Of a stretch of DNA of 33,418 nucleotides, positions 17,059 through 25,471 are shown one piece after another. The notes beneath the pieces were generated by a model. That model was not told where the DNA came from, did not search any database, and saw only the letters and a program-made list of their open reading frames with translations. Position numbers and translations under genes: made by a program. Source of the stretch: an uncultured Oscillospiraceae bacterium (GTDB lineage: Bacteria; Bacillota; Clostridia; Oscillospirales; Acutalibacteraceae); assembly GCA_900543525.1 (NCBI GenBank), contig UQRS01000013.1:1-33418 (forward strand). The letters are read 5' to 3'. Within the stretch, counting starts at the first letter, position 1; each line of letters starts with the position of its first letter.

Positions 17059-17943
17059 TCAGGGCATCGGGTTTCGGGCGGCGGCACTCCACCGCGTGTT
17101 GTAGAAAAAGAGGAGCACCGCGCTGCCGATGATGACGGCATAGCCGGCGAAGCTGAGCGCGTCGGGCACCTGCCCGAAAATCAGGAATCCCAGCAGGGCG
17201 GAAAAGGGGATCTGCGCGTAATCGAAAACCGAAATCTCCTTCGCCGGGGCGCGGCAGTAGGCGGCCGTGATGGAGAACTGTCCGCCGGTCGCGGCCAGCC
17301 CGGCCAGAAGCAGCAGCGCAGTCTGCCTCCCGCTCATCGGGACGTACCCGGCGATCAGGAAGGGCAGAGTCACCGCGCAGGAGAACAGAGAGAAGGAAAA
17401 AACGATGAAGGGACCGCGCACGCCAAGCTCGCCGAGCTTCCGCACCATGGTATAGGCCGCGCCGGCGCCGATCCCTCCGCAAAGGCCGATCAGCGCGGGC
17501 AAAAGCTCGGCGTTGGAGAAGCAGGGGCGAACGACCAGCACACTTCCGGCAAGGGCGGCCGCGACCATCCCGGCTTGGAAAGGGGTCACCCGCTCTTTCA
17601 GCAGGAAAAAGCTGAACAAAACCGCAAAGAAGGGGGACATCTTATTGAGCATGGAGGCGTCGGCCAGCACGAGGTGATCAACGGCATAAAAATTGCAAAG
17701 CAGCCCGACGGTGCCAAAGGCCGCCCGCATGAAAAGGTATTTCCACGCGCCGCGGTGCATGCCGGTGCCGGCCTTCCTCTGCCGCAGGAGGATGACGGTC
17801 GCCACGCCCAGCGCGACAAAGTTGCGGAAAAAGCTTTTCTGAATCGAGGGGAGGTCGCCCGACAGCCGCACAAAGAGGCTCATCAGAGCGAAGCAGAAGG
17901 CGGACAGCAGGATGTAGAGGATTGCAAGATATTTTTTCTTCAT
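17059..17943 (-). CDS. EamA/DMT-superfamily membrane transporter
   Basis: 294 residues of about ten hydrophobic segments arranged as two similar halves, as in EamA transporters (drug/metabolite transporter superfamily). The first segment is YLAILYILLSAFCFALMSLF. The ATG at 17943 is preferred over a TTG at 17946, with AAAGG about 9 bases upstream. It probably exports or exchanges a small metabolite at the cytoplasmic membrane; the substrate is unknown. It follows degV on the same strand but is separated by a hairpin at 18034-18075. I see no strong promoter directly upstream, so it may depend on read-through. Confidence 0.85.
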   Translation of the reverse strand: MKKKYLAILYILLSAFCFALMSLFVRLSGDLPSIQKSFFRNFVALGVATVILLRQRKAGTGMHRGAWKYLFMRAAFGTVGLLCNFYAVDHLVLADASMLNKMSPFFAVLFSFFLLKERVTPFQAGMVAAALAGSVLVVRPCFSNAELLPALIGLCGGIGAGAAYTMVRKLGELGVRGPFIVFSFSLFSCAVTLPFLIAGYVPMSGRQTALLLLAGLAATGGQFSITAAYCRAPAKEISVFDYAQIPFSALLGFLIFGQVPDALSFAGYAVIIGSAVLLFFYNTRWSAAARNPMP

Positions 17944-18033
17944 CAAATCAGCCTTTCGGTGGGGAGAGTTCGGCTTTTTTCGGCAAAGGGGAAAAGCGGT
18001 TTTCTCTCCATTGCTTTGGGAAAGGGGAAGGAA

Positions 18034-18075
18034 ATACGCCCTGTCCGCTGTGATCTGGCAGCGGACAGGGCGTAT
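18034..18075 (-). terminator. Terminator-like hairpin after degV
   Basis: A perfect 17-bp stem (18034-18050 with 18059-18075) with an 8-base loop lies 54 bases beyond the degV stop. On the minus strand it is followed by TTCCTTCCCCTTT, a T-rich but not pure T tail. Confidence 0.7.
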
Positions 18076-18128
18076 GGTCGTCAGATGGAGGCAGGGCGGC
18101 GGGTGAGCCTCCTTCGGCCGCGGCGGCC

Positions 18129-18995
18129 TTACGCCTTGAGCGGCGACTTGCGGAAGAAGAGTACGCCCAGCGTCCCCGGCCCACAGTGGGAGGAGACGGT
18201 GCAGCCGGCGCGCGTTTCGATGATCTCGTCAAACGGAAGAATCGAACGGATTTTGTCGGTCACGCGTGCGACGGTTGCGGCGTCGCAGCCGGTGTGGGTG
18301 ATGAAAATCCGGCTGGTATCAATGTCCGCCGGGTCGTGGAGCTGATCCGCCGTGTACTCGACCAGCACGTCGCCCAGCTTGCCGCGGTATTTTCTGGCGA
18401 CGCCCATCGCGCCGCCTCTGACCTCGATGCAGGGCTTGAGCTTCAGCAGATTGGCGCCGAATTTCGCCACCGCCGAGCAGCGTCCGCCCTTATGCAGGTA
18501 TTCCAGTGTGTCCACGATGAAGGAGGCGTCCACATAATCGGTCAGGTCGGAGATTTTAGCCGCGATCTCGCCCGCCTCCATCCCGGCGGCCGCCATCTCG
18601 GCTGCGCGGAGAACCAGCAGCCCTGACCCGGTTGAGAGGTTTTTGGAGTCGATCACATACACGTTGGACAGCTCGGCCGCGGCCAGCCTCGCATTATTGT
18701 ACGCGGTCGACATCGAAGCGCTGATGGTAAAATGTATGATGGCATGATCCCCCTCCAGAAGGGGGGTGAAAAAGTCGATGAAATTCTGCACATTCGGTGC
18801 GGTTGTGGTGGGAAGGAGGCCGGTCGCCTCGGTATAATCGAAGAGGTCGTCCGGGGTGACCTCAATCCCGTCGGCCAGCGGCCGGTCGTGCATGACGATA
18901 AAAAGGGGATTGACCCGGATGTCATATTTCTCCACCAGCTCGGGGGAGAGGTCGCAGGTGCTGTCGCAGGTAATGCGGACTTTTTGATTGGCCAT
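18129..18995 (-). CDS. DegV family protein (fatty-acid-binding)
   Basis: 288 residues. TCDSTCDLS (9-17), SASMSTAYNNAR near 91-102 and a C-terminal HTGCDAATV segment match the DegV fold. Members bind long-chain fatty acids and in some Firmicutes serve as the fatty-acid-binding partner (FakB) of fatty acid kinase. No FakA kinase is present in this window, so the precise role here is not shown. It has a strong promoter (19100-19128) and a leader with a GCCCGGCT/AGCCGGGC stem at 19037-19067. It lies just after ribF on the same strand, and some read-through from that operon is possible. Confidence 0.88.
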   Translation of the reverse strand: MANQKVRITCDSTCDLSPELVEKYDIRVNPLFIVMHDRPLADGIEVTPDDLFDYTEATGLLPTTTAPNVQNFIDFFTPLLEGDHAIIHFTISASMSTAYNNARLAAAELSNVYVIDSKNLSTGSGLLVLRAAEMAAAGMEAGEIAAKISDLTDYVDASFIVDTLEYLHKGGRCSAVAKFGANLLKLKPCIEVRGGAMGVARKYRGKLGDVLVEYTADQLHDPADIDTSRIFITHTGCDAATVARVTDKIRSILPFDEIIETRAGCTVSSHCGPGTLGVLFFRKSPLKA

Positions 18996-19099
18996 TGGAA
19001 TATCATCCTTTCGATTTGTGCTCCTCTGAGCTGTTTGCCCGGCTATAGAAAAAATCGGCAGCCGGGCGGCCGCATGTTTTCTTTATAGTCTTTATAGAC

Positions 19100-19128
19100 A
19101 GTATAGCATGAATTGCGCGGCTTCTCAA
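19100..19128 (-). promoter_or_regulatory. Promoter of degV
   Basis: Minus-strand TTGAGA (-35, 19128-19123), 17-base spacer, TATACT (-10, 19105-19100) with an upstream TGC. A 9-base unit TCTTTATAG is present twice in tandem at 19080-19097, right in the transcription start zone. Confidence 0.75.
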
Positions 19129-19141
19129 GCCTCGGGAGGCG

Positions 19142-20035
19142 CTATTCCTCAAATGCCAGCGCCGCCGCGAGGTCGCTCTCGATAGCGGTTTTCAGCGCCT
19201 CCAGAGAGGAGAAGCGGGTCTCCGGCCGGGTGAACTGCCGCAGACGGAGGGAGATTTCCTCCCCGTACAGATCGCCCTGAAAGCCGACGATGAAGGTTTC
19301 AAACTGCGGATGGGCAATCTGATAGGTCGGGCGGATTCCGATGTTTGTTACCGCCCGGTACCATTTGCCTTCCAGCAGCACCTCCGAAACATAGACGCCG
19401 AAGCGCGGCCGCGCCAGCTCGGGCGGCAGCAGCTGATTGATGGTCGGAAAGCCGATGGTGCGGCCGCGATGGTCGCCGTTCTCCACCCGGAGGGAGTAGA
19501 TCAGCGGCCGGCCGAGCAGCCGCTCCGCCTCCGGAATGTCGCCCTGCTCGATGCAGGTGCGGATCCGGCTTGAGGAGACGGGCGCGCCGTCCAGCTCCAC
19601 CTTCTCGGCTGCCGCAAACCGGATGCCGTCCGCGCGGCAGAGAGCGGAAAGCGTTTCGGTATCTCCCGCGCCCCGGTTTCCAAACCGGAAGTTATAGCCG
19701 CAGCAGAGCATGCCGATCGGCAGCGCGTCGGTCAGCCGATGGAAAAACACCTCCGGCGACAGGGTCTGAACCGCTTTAAAATCCACCCGGATGATTTCCT
19801 GCATGCCCTCGGCGCGAAGCGCCGCCTCCCGCTGCGCCTCGGTCAGGATCAGGCCGGGTGCCGCGCCGCACAAAACGGTGCGCGGATGCGGGGTGAAAAA
19901 GAGGGCGGCGGGACGAAGGCCACAGGCATTCTCCCGCGCGAGGGAGAGCACCGCCCGATGCCCGAGGTGCACCCCGTCAAAGGTGCCGAGCGCCAGCGCG
20001 AGCGGGGCGCTCCGATCTACTTCATCGATAAACAA
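19142..20035 (-). CDS. ribF: Bifunctional riboflavin kinase / FAD synthetase
   Basis: 297 residues. The enzyme makes FMN from riboflavin and then FAD. The N-terminal adenylyltransferase half has GTFDGVHLGH (17-26), CGYNFRFG and SSSRIR. The C-terminal kinase half has GRTIGFPTIN and the following beta-barrel. The chosen start is a TTG at 20035, supported by GGGAGG nine bases upstream. This makes the gene overlap the 3' end of truB by 19 bases, so translation is probably coupled. It is the last recognised gene of the long nusA-infB operon. No clear terminator follows; the degV promoter begins 14 bases after the stop. Confidence 0.93.
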   Translation of the reverse strand: MFIDEVDRSAPLALALGTFDGVHLGHRAVLSLARENACGLRPAALFFTPHPRTVLCGAAPGLILTEAQREAALRAEGMQEIIRVDFKAVQTLSPEVFFHRLTDALPIGMLCCGYNFRFGNRGAGDTETLSALCRADGIRFAAAEKVELDGAPVSSSRIRTCIEQGDIPEAERLLGRPLIYSLRVENGDHRGRTIGFPTINQLLPPELARPRFGVYVSEVLLEGKWYRAVTNIGIRPTYQIAHPQFETFIVGFQGDLYGEEISLRLRQFTRPETRFSSLEALKTAIESDLAAALAFEE

Positions 20036-20925
20036 ACCGTTCTGCCTCCCACAATACAGCGTATGGCCAGGATGTCCTTTTCGGCCTGCACTTCCCCCAT
20101 GCCGAGGAACCCTCCCGGCGCGTAAACCCGGTAGAGGCGGCCGTCCTGCGGCGCTTCGGGCAGCTTCAGCCGCTCGAGAGAGAGGCCGCCGCCGTTGCAG
20201 AAGCGCAGCCCCTGCGCCGGCGTTACAGCCACCATCGGGTAGCTTTCTACCGCCCGGTCGGCCGGCAGAAGGAAGGGGGAGACTCCCTCTGCCTCCAGCC
20301 GGGAGAGGGGAACGCAGTCCTCGACCGAAAAGCCGGCCGTCATGGTGCGGCGCAGGGCGGTCAGCACCGCGCCGCAGCCGAGCGCCCGGCCGATATCGTC
20401 AACCAGACTGCGGATATACGTCCCCTTGGAGCAGAGGACGTCGATTTCATATTCATCCGGTCCGACCTGCCCCAGCAGATCGAGCGCCTTGATCTCCACC
20501 CGGCGGGCGGGACGCGCAACCTCCACCCCCTCACGGGCGAGGTCGTAGAGCCGACGGCCGTTCTGCTTCAGTGCGGAGTACATGGGCGGCACCTGGTCGA
20601 TTTCGCCGATAAAGCCTTCGGCCGCGCGGCGCAGGGCGTCGGCGTCGGCCAAAACCGGCGCGGTGGAGGTCACCTGGCCGGTGGAGTCCAGCGTGTCGGT
20701 GGTGACGCCCAGCCGCAGCCGGGCGGTATAGCGCTTCTCAGCGGTGAGTAAAAGATTGGACAGGCGGGTGGCCTGTCCAAGCAATACCGGCAACACCCCC
20801 GTCGCCATAGGGTCGAGGGTGCCGGTGTGTCCGATTCGTTTTTCGCCGCTTAAAAAGCGAACGGTTGCCACCGCTTTGAATGAGCTAATGCCGGTGGGCT
20901 TGTCAAGCAGAACAAGTCCTTCCAT
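20017..20925 (-). CDS. truB: tRNA pseudouridine(55) synthase TruB
   Basis: 302 residues from the ATG at 20925, which begins MEGLVLLDKPTGISS as in other TruB proteins. The longer upstream frame is unsupported. GHTGTLDPMATG contains the catalytic Asp38. The enzyme makes pseudouridine 55 in the T arm of tRNAs. The start lies 2 bases after the nrnA stop, and its ribosome binding site (AAGGAG) is inside the nrnA 3' end. It overlaps ribF downstream. Confidence 0.95.
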   Translation of the reverse strand: MEGLVLLDKPTGISSFKAVATVRFLSGEKRIGHTGTLDPMATGVLPVLLGQATRLSNLLLTAEKRYTARLRLGVTTDTLDSTGQVTSTAPVLADADALRRAAEGFIGEIDQVPPMYSALKQNGRRLYDLAREGVEVARPARRVEIKALDLLGQVGPDEYEIDVLCSKGTYIRSLVDDIGRALGCGAVLTALRRTMTAGFSVEDCVPLSRLEAEGVSPFLLPADRAVESYPMVAVTPAQGLRFCNGGGLSLERLKLPEAPQDGRLYRVYAPGGFLGMGEVQAEKDILAIRCIVGGRTVCLSMK

Positions 20926-20927
20926 AC

Positions 20928-21875
20928 TTAAAATACTCCTTCTATCACCGAAAGTAAGCGCTCCATCACCGCTTCGATCGGACCGTCCAGCTCGCAGCCG
21001 GCGGCGCGGACATGGCCGCCGCCTCCCAGTTCTTTGCATATGGCGGAGGCGTCGATCGGCTCGACCGTGCGCAGGGAAATTTTGAACCGCCCGTCCGAGC
21101 GTTCTCGAACGGTCACGCCGACCCGAACCCCCTCCACCGTTCTGGCCAGAGAGGAGATGCCGTCCATGTCGCTGTCATCGCAGCCCGACTCCGCCCGCAT
21201 CTGCTTGGTGATGGTCACGACGGCGCACTGTCCGTCGAAAAAGAACCGCATACCGTCGAGGATGCGCCGTTCCAGCTCGATCCGCGCCCGCGTCTTGATA
21301 CCGAAGAGGACTCGGTTGATCTCCCCCGCGGGGATGCCGGCCTCCATCAAGTCGGCGGCGATCCGGTGGGTCTGGGGCGTGGTGTTGGCGTATTGGAAGC
21401 AGCCGGTGTCGGTCGAGAGGCCGACAAACAGCGCCGTGGCGATTGTGGATGTCATCCGAACGCCCAGCGCCTGCAGAAGATGAAATATATTCTCACAGTT
21501 GGCGGCGGCATCGGCGTTGAGGCAGAGCCGCTTTGCATACCCGGTGTTGGAGGGGTGGTGATCCACGCACAAATCCACCCGTTCTCCGTAAATTTCGTCC
21601 AGATGGCCGAGCAGCTTGCGGTCGGCCACATCGACGGCGACCACCGTCTCCTCCGGAAAATCGCAGGAGAGAAACCCTTCGGTAAGCGGGGCGAATTTTT
21701 TCGGGATGTCGTGCGGGCAGCGAATATAGGCCCGCTTGCCAAGCTGCCGCAGCCCCTCGCACAACGCGGCGGCCGAGCCGATGGTGTCTCCATCGGGAAA
21801 GGCATGGCAGAGCAGGACAAAGCCTTCCTGTTCCTTTAAGAAGGCGGCGGCTGTTTCAAAGTCGACTTGTACCAT
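20928..21875 (-). CDS. nrnA: DHH/DHHA1 nanoRNase / pAp phosphatase (NrnA-type)
   Basis: 315 residues. CHAFPDGDTIGSA (23-35), VDHH (104-107) and a C-terminal GGGGH (284-288) are the metal-binding and RNA-binding landmarks of DHH/DHHA1 phosphoesterases. NrnA members degrade very short RNAs and dephosphorylate 3'-phosphoadenosine 5'-phosphate. Placement between rbfA and truB is common in Firmicutes. The start at 21875 has AAAGGAT about 10 bases upstream. Other DHH functions, such as cyclic-di-AMP hydrolysis, cannot be excluded from sequence alone. Confidence 0.88.
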   Translation of the reverse strand: MVQVDFETAAAFLKEQEGFVLLCHAFPDGDTIGSAAALCEGLRQLGKRAYIRCPHDIPKKFAPLTEGFLSCDFPEETVVAVDVADRKLLGHLDEIYGERVDLCVDHHPSNTGYAKRLCLNADAAANCENIFHLLQALGVRMTSTIATALFVGLSTDTGCFQYANTTPQTHRIAADLMEAGIPAGEINRVLFGIKTRARIELERRILDGMRFFFDGQCAVVTITKQMRAESGCDDSDMDGISSLARTVEGVRVGVTVRERSDGRFKISLRTVEPIDASAICKELGGGGHVRAAGCELDGPIEAVMERLLSVIEGVF

Positions 21876-21913
21876 CTTGATGTGATCCTTTCGTGCAGGA
21901 GGGAAACCCTCCG

Positions 21914-21948
21914 GCGAAACCTGTTTTGCGAAACCTGTTTTGCGAAAC
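21914..21948. repeat. 14-bp tandem repeat in the rbfA-nrnA gap
   Basis: The unit GCGAAACCTGTTTT occurs at 21914-21927 and 21928-21941, then the first 7 bases again. A small GGAGGG/CCCTCC hairpin lies beside it at 21898-21912. It is probably a slippage product; no function is assigned. Confidence 0.7.
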
Positions 21949-22006
21949 TTTTTAAAAAAGGTCGGAGTATCAGCCGGAAGGAGGAAAAAGAGGGGATAAC
22001 GCCGCC

Positions 22007-22354
22007 CTACTTCTCCTCCTCAAAAGAGTCGATGATGCTGGCAATCTGCGCGCTTCTCGCGATCGAGTCGTCGGCGATAAACCGCAGCTCCGGCACCTTC
22101 CGCAGCTGGAGGCGGTGCCCCAGCTCGCGGCGGATGAAGCCCGCAGCGTTCTTGAGCCCCTTTACCGAGTCGGCGGTAGCCGCCTCCCCCTCGATTGCGC
22201 TGACGTAAACCTTCGCGTAGGAGAGGTCGCCCGAAAGGTCGATCTTCACGATGCTGAGCAGCTCGCTTACCCGGGGATCCTTCACCTCGCGCAGGATGTC
22301 GGCCAGCTCGCGCTGGATATCGCCGGTGATCCGGCCCAGCTTAAAACCTGCCAT
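22007..22354 (-). CDS. rbfA: Ribosome-binding factor A
   Basis: 115 residues, the usual length. It begins MAGFKLGRITGDIQRELADIL and contains KDPRVSELLSIVKIDLSGD and YAKVYVSAIEG, matching the KH-like RbfA fold. The protein helps late maturation of the 30S subunit by acting on the 5' end of 16S rRNA. AAGGAG precedes the ATG by 11 bases. It lies between infB and nrnA, as is standard. A hairpin at 22379-22409 separates it from infB. Confidence 0.94.
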   Translation of the reverse strand: MAGFKLGRITGDIQRELADILREVKDPRVSELLSIVKIDLSGDLSYAKVYVSAIEGEAATADSVKGLKNAAGFIRRELGHRLQLRKVPELRFIADDSIARSAQIASIIDSFEEEK

Positions 22355-22378
22355 AGTGCTTTGTTCTCCTTTTATAAA

Positions 22379-22409
22379 ACGGGGCGCCGGCAGCTTGGCC
22401 GCGCCCCGT
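22379..22409 (-). terminator. Hairpin with T-tail between infB and rbfA
   Basis: ACGGGGCGC and GCGCCCCGT form a 9-bp stem with a 13-base loop, followed on the minus strand by TTTTATAAAA. It could cause partial termination or define a stable infB 3' end, lowering rbfA and downstream expression. Confidence 0.5.
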
Positions 22410-22420
22410 GGTCTGCGGGA

Positions 22421-24820
22421 CTAATCCCTGTATTCCTCGGTGACATAGCCTTCGAAGATGTCACCTTCCTTGATGTCGTTGAATTTTTCGAGGCCGATGC
22501 CGCACTCATATCCGGCGGCAACCTCCTTCACATCGTCCTTGAACCGGCGGAGAGACTGAATCGCGTCCTCGGCCACTACGATGCCGTCGCGCACCACCCG
22601 GATTTTGCAGGCACGGGTGATTTTGCCCTCGGTGACATAGCAGCCGGCGATGGTGCCCACACTCGAGATTTTATAGGTAGTGCGCACTTCGCAGCGGCCG
22701 GTATCGACGTCGCGGTATTTGGGGGCGAGCATGCCCTTCATGGCGGCCTCGATCTCCTCAATACAGTCGTAGATCACGCGGTAAAGGCGGATGTCCACGC
22801 CGTCCCGCTCGGCCGACAGCTTGGCGGTGGGATCGGGACGGACGTTGAAGCCGACGATGATGGCGCCGGAGGTTCCGGCCAGCATGACGTCCGACTCATT
22901 GACTGCGCCGACCGCGCCGTGGATTACCTTGACCTTGACCTCCTCGTTGGAGAGCTTTTCAAGGCTCTGCTTGACCGCCTCGACCGAGCCCTGGACGTCG
23001 GCCTTGACGATGATGTTCAGCTCCTTGGTCTCGCCCTGCTCAAGCTGGGCAAAGAGGTTGTCGAGGGTAACCTTGGTCGCAGAGTTGAAAATTTCTTCCT
23101 TCTGCTTCTGCTTGCGCTGCTCGACCAGCTCACGGGCCAGCCGCTCGTCAGAAACCGCGTCGAAGGTGTCGCCGGCCTCCGGCACTTCGGCAAGGCCGGT
23201 AATCTCCACCGGGACGCTGGGCCCGGCGTGCTCCACCGGAACACCGTTTTCGTTGGTCATGACCCGCACGCGGCCGACCGCCGTACCGGCCACCAGAATG
23301 TCGCCGGTGTTCAGGGTGCCGTTCTGTACCAAGAGGGTGGCAACCGGGCCGCGGCCTTTGTCCAGCCGGGCCTCAATCACGGCACCCTTGGCGCGGCGGT
23401 CGGGGTTGGCCTTCAGCTCGAGCATGTCGGCGACCAGCAGGATGCTTTCAATCAGCTTGTCGATGCCCTCGTGCGTCTTGGCCGAAACCGGAATGCAGAT
23501 GATGTCGCCGCCCCATGCCTCCGGCACCAGGGAGTACTCGGTCAACTGCTGCAGCACCCGGTCGGGGTTGGCCTCCGGCTTATCCATTTTGTTGATGGCG
23601 ACGATGATCTGAACACCGGCCGCCTTTGCGTGGTTGATGGCCTCAATCGTCTGAGGCATGATACCGTCGTCGGCCGCGACGACCAGCACTGCAATATCGG
23701 TGACCATGGCGCCCCGCTGCCGCATGGAGGTAAAGGCGGCGTGTCCGGGCGTGTCGAGGAAGGTAACGTCCCGGCCGTTTTGCCGCACCTGATAGGCGCC
23801 GATGTGCTGGGTGATGCCGCCCGCCTCGGTATCCGTAACGCTCGAGTTGCGGATGGCGTCGAGCAGGGAGGTCTTGCCGTGGTCGACGTGTCCCATGACA
23901 ACGACGACCGGGCAGCGCTCCTTGAGGTTCTCGGCCGTATCCTCGGTGTCGTCCATAATCTGATCTTCGATCGTGACAACGACCGCCTTTTCCACCACTG
24001 CGCCCATTTCGGTCGCGACGAGGTAGGCGGTATCGTAATCAATGGTTTCGGTGACGTTGGCCATGATGCCCAGCTTCATGAGGTTTTTGATGACCTCGCT
24101 TGCGGTTTTCTTCATGGCGGCGGCCAGCTCGCCGACCGTGATCTCATCCCCGATGGTGACCTTGATCGGCGTTTTCTTGATCTTCTCAAGCTGGAGACGG
24201 CGGATGCGGTCGGCCTCGGTCTCCCGCTTGACGCCGGCGCCGCGGCCGTAGTCGCGGGACTTCTGCTTGATCTTCTGCTTGCGCTGGAAGTTGTCCTTCA
24301 TGGTGTTGGCCGGCGCCATACGCTGATATTTTTCGTTGTATTTCTCCATATCCACGTTGGAGGCGCGGGTGTCGACCCGGCGGATTTCGGCCGGCCCGCG
24401 GTTGGGCGCGGCGCCCGGCTTCTTCTCCTTCTTCGGAGGGGCGACCCTGACCTCTTCCGCGGCGGGAGCCTTGGCTGCGGCCGGCTTGCCGTCGGCCTTC
24501 TCCGCCGGCTTTTCGGCGGCGGCCGCGGCGCGAAGCTGCTCGGCCAGCTCGGCCTGCTTCTTCAAAGCCTCTGCCTTTTCGGCGGCCTTGCGCTCCTCCT
24601 CGGCCTTGCGCTTGGCCTCTCCCACGGCGAAGTATTCGTCAAAGCTTTCCACGCTGTTCTTCTGGGTGAAAAAGTCGAACAGGATATCCAGCTCGTTTTC
24701 CTCCAGCGCGGTCTGGCGCTTTTTCGGCTGGTCGAGGTATTTGTTCAAAACCTCCAGCACCTCGTTCGCCGACAGGCCGAGATCCTTGGCTACCTCGTTC
24801 ACACGGTATTTAATCATCAT
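22421..24820 (-). CDS. infB: Translation initiation factor IF-2
   Basis: 799 residues from the ATG at 24820, chosen because GGAGG lies 9 bases upstream and the N-terminus MMIKYRVNEVAKDLG is the usual IF2_N start. A charged, Ala/Lys/Glu-rich linker (about 65-210) precedes a second IF2_N domain (220-275). The GTPase has GHVDHGKTS (310-318), DTPGH (356-360) and NKMD (410-413). The C-terminal domains bind initiator tRNA and the ribosome. The gene overlaps the upstream L7Ae gene by 11 bases. The factor brings fMet-tRNA to the 30S subunit and promotes subunit joining. Confidence 0.97.
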   Translation of the reverse strand: MMIKYRVNEVAKDLGLSANEVLEVLNKYLDQPKKRQTALEENELDILFDFFTQKNSVESFDEYFAVGEAKRKAEEERKAAEKAEALKKQAELAEQLRAAAAAEKPAEKADGKPAAAKAPAAEEVRVAPPKKEKKPGAAPNRGPAEIRRVDTRASNVDMEKYNEKYQRMAPANTMKDNFQRKQKIKQKSRDYGRGAGVKRETEADRIRRLQLEKIKKTPIKVTIGDEITVGELAAAMKKTASEVIKNLMKLGIMANVTETIDYDTAYLVATEMGAVVEKAVVVTIEDQIMDDTEDTAENLKERCPVVVVMGHVDHGKTSLLDAIRNSSVTDTEAGGITQHIGAYQVRQNGRDVTFLDTPGHAAFTSMRQRGAMVTDIAVLVVAADDGIMPQTIEAINHAKAAGVQIIVAINKMDKPEANPDRVLQQLTEYSLVPEAWGGDIICIPVSAKTHEGIDKLIESILLVADMLELKANPDRRAKGAVIEARLDKGRGPVATLLVQNGTLNTGDILVAGTAVGRVRVMTNENGVPVEHAGPSVPVEITGLAEVPEAGDTFDAVSDERLARELVEQRKQKQKEEIFNSATKVTLDNLFAQLEQGETKELNIIVKADVQGSVEAVKQSLEKLSNEEVKVKVIHGAVGAVNESDVMLAGTSGAIIVGFNVRPDPTAKLSAERDGVDIRLYRVIYDCIEEIEAAMKGMLAPKYRDVDTGRCEVRTTYKISSVGTIAGCYVTEGKITRACKIRVVRDGIVVAEDAIQSLRRFKDDVKEVAAGYECGIGLEKFNDIKEGDIFEGYVTEEYRD

Positions 24821-25142
24821 AAGCAAATTCCTCCCCGTTATCGCGGCAGCGCGCGAGCACCGCCTCAGCCAACCCTTTGTCATCCACCGATAGGATACCG
24901 GCCTTCGAGCCGATGGCATGGGATACGGCAAATATGTCCTGCTGGATTCTGCGTATTGGGATATCCGTCTCTCTCGCGGCGTAGCGCAGCTCCTTCTCGC
25001 TTTTTGGCGAGATGTCGCCGGCCACAATCACAAGGTGGGATTTTCGCTTTCGGATGGCGTCGCGCGCCGCCTCCGTCCCGATCGAGAGCTTTCCGGCCTT
25101 GCGCGCGATGCCCAGCATTGAAAGAAGGGGGTCATTCGGCAT
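24810..25142 (-). CDS. ylxQ: L7Ae/L30e/S12e/Gadd45-family RNA-binding protein (YlxQ-type)
   Basis: 110 residues from the ATG at 25142. SMLGIARKAGKLSIGTEA near the start and the SHLVIVAGDISPKS strand-turn are typical of the bacterial L7Ae-like protein encoded before infB. Members are expected to bind kink-turn RNA; the cellular role in Firmicutes is unclear. The gene overlaps rnpM by 11 bases upstream and infB by 11 bases downstream, which suggests a translationally coupled trio. Confidence 0.9.
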   Translation of the reverse strand: MPNDPLLSMLGIARKAGKLSIGTEAARDAIRKRKSHLVIVAGDISPKSEKELRYAARETDIPIRRIQQDIFAVSHAIGSKAGILSVDDKGLAEAVLARCRDNGEEFAYDD

Positions 25143-25401
25143 TTTGCAGCTCCCCTTCCAGCCGGTCATAGACCTCATCCGGGATCTGCGCCGAAAATGC
25201 GCGCTCCAGCCGCCGGCTTTTTCTGGCCTTCGCCAGGCAGTCGCCGCTGCGGCAGAGGTAGGCGCCTCTCCCTCCGGATTTTCCGGTGGCGTCGATGAAA
25301 ATCGCGCCCTCTTTATTTTTCACGACGCGGACAAGCTCGCGTTTCGGCTTCATTTCATTGCAGCCGACGCACATGCGCATCGGAATCTTTTTCTGCTGCA
25401 A
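25132..25401 (-). CDS. rnpM: YlxR / RNase P modulator RnpM
   Basis: 89 residues. RMCVGC (9-14), GGRGAYLCRSGDC and KARKSRRLERAF match the YlxR family, now linked in Bacillus subtilis to control of RNase P. The start is a TTG at 25401 (MQQKKIPMRMCVGC), with a GGGGG stretch upstream. Internal ATGs would remove conserved residues. It sits between nusA and the L7Ae gene as in most Firmicutes. Confidence 0.92.
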   Translation of the reverse strand: MQQKKIPMRMCVGCNEMKPKRELVRVVKNKEGAIFIDATGKSGGRGAYLCRSGDCLAKARKSRRLERAFSAQIPDEVYDRLEGELQNAE

Positions 25402-25429
25402 GGTTTGTTCCCCCGCTTTCCCTATCCTT

Positions 25430-25471
25430 TATACAGGCATAATCAATCAGTATACAGGCATAATCAATCAG
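25430..25471. repeat. Perfect 21-bp tandem duplication over the nusA stop codon
   Basis: The same 21 bases occur at 25430-25450 and 25451-25471. The copy nearer nusA contains the nusA stop codon (25470-25468). The other lies in the nusA-rnpM gap, which it lengthens by exactly 21 bases. Confidence 0.9.

Noticed and set aside
22115..25171. Plus-strand frame of 1,018 codons opposite infB
   Set aside because: Antisense shadow of the highly biased infB sequence; IF-2 motifs are unambiguous.
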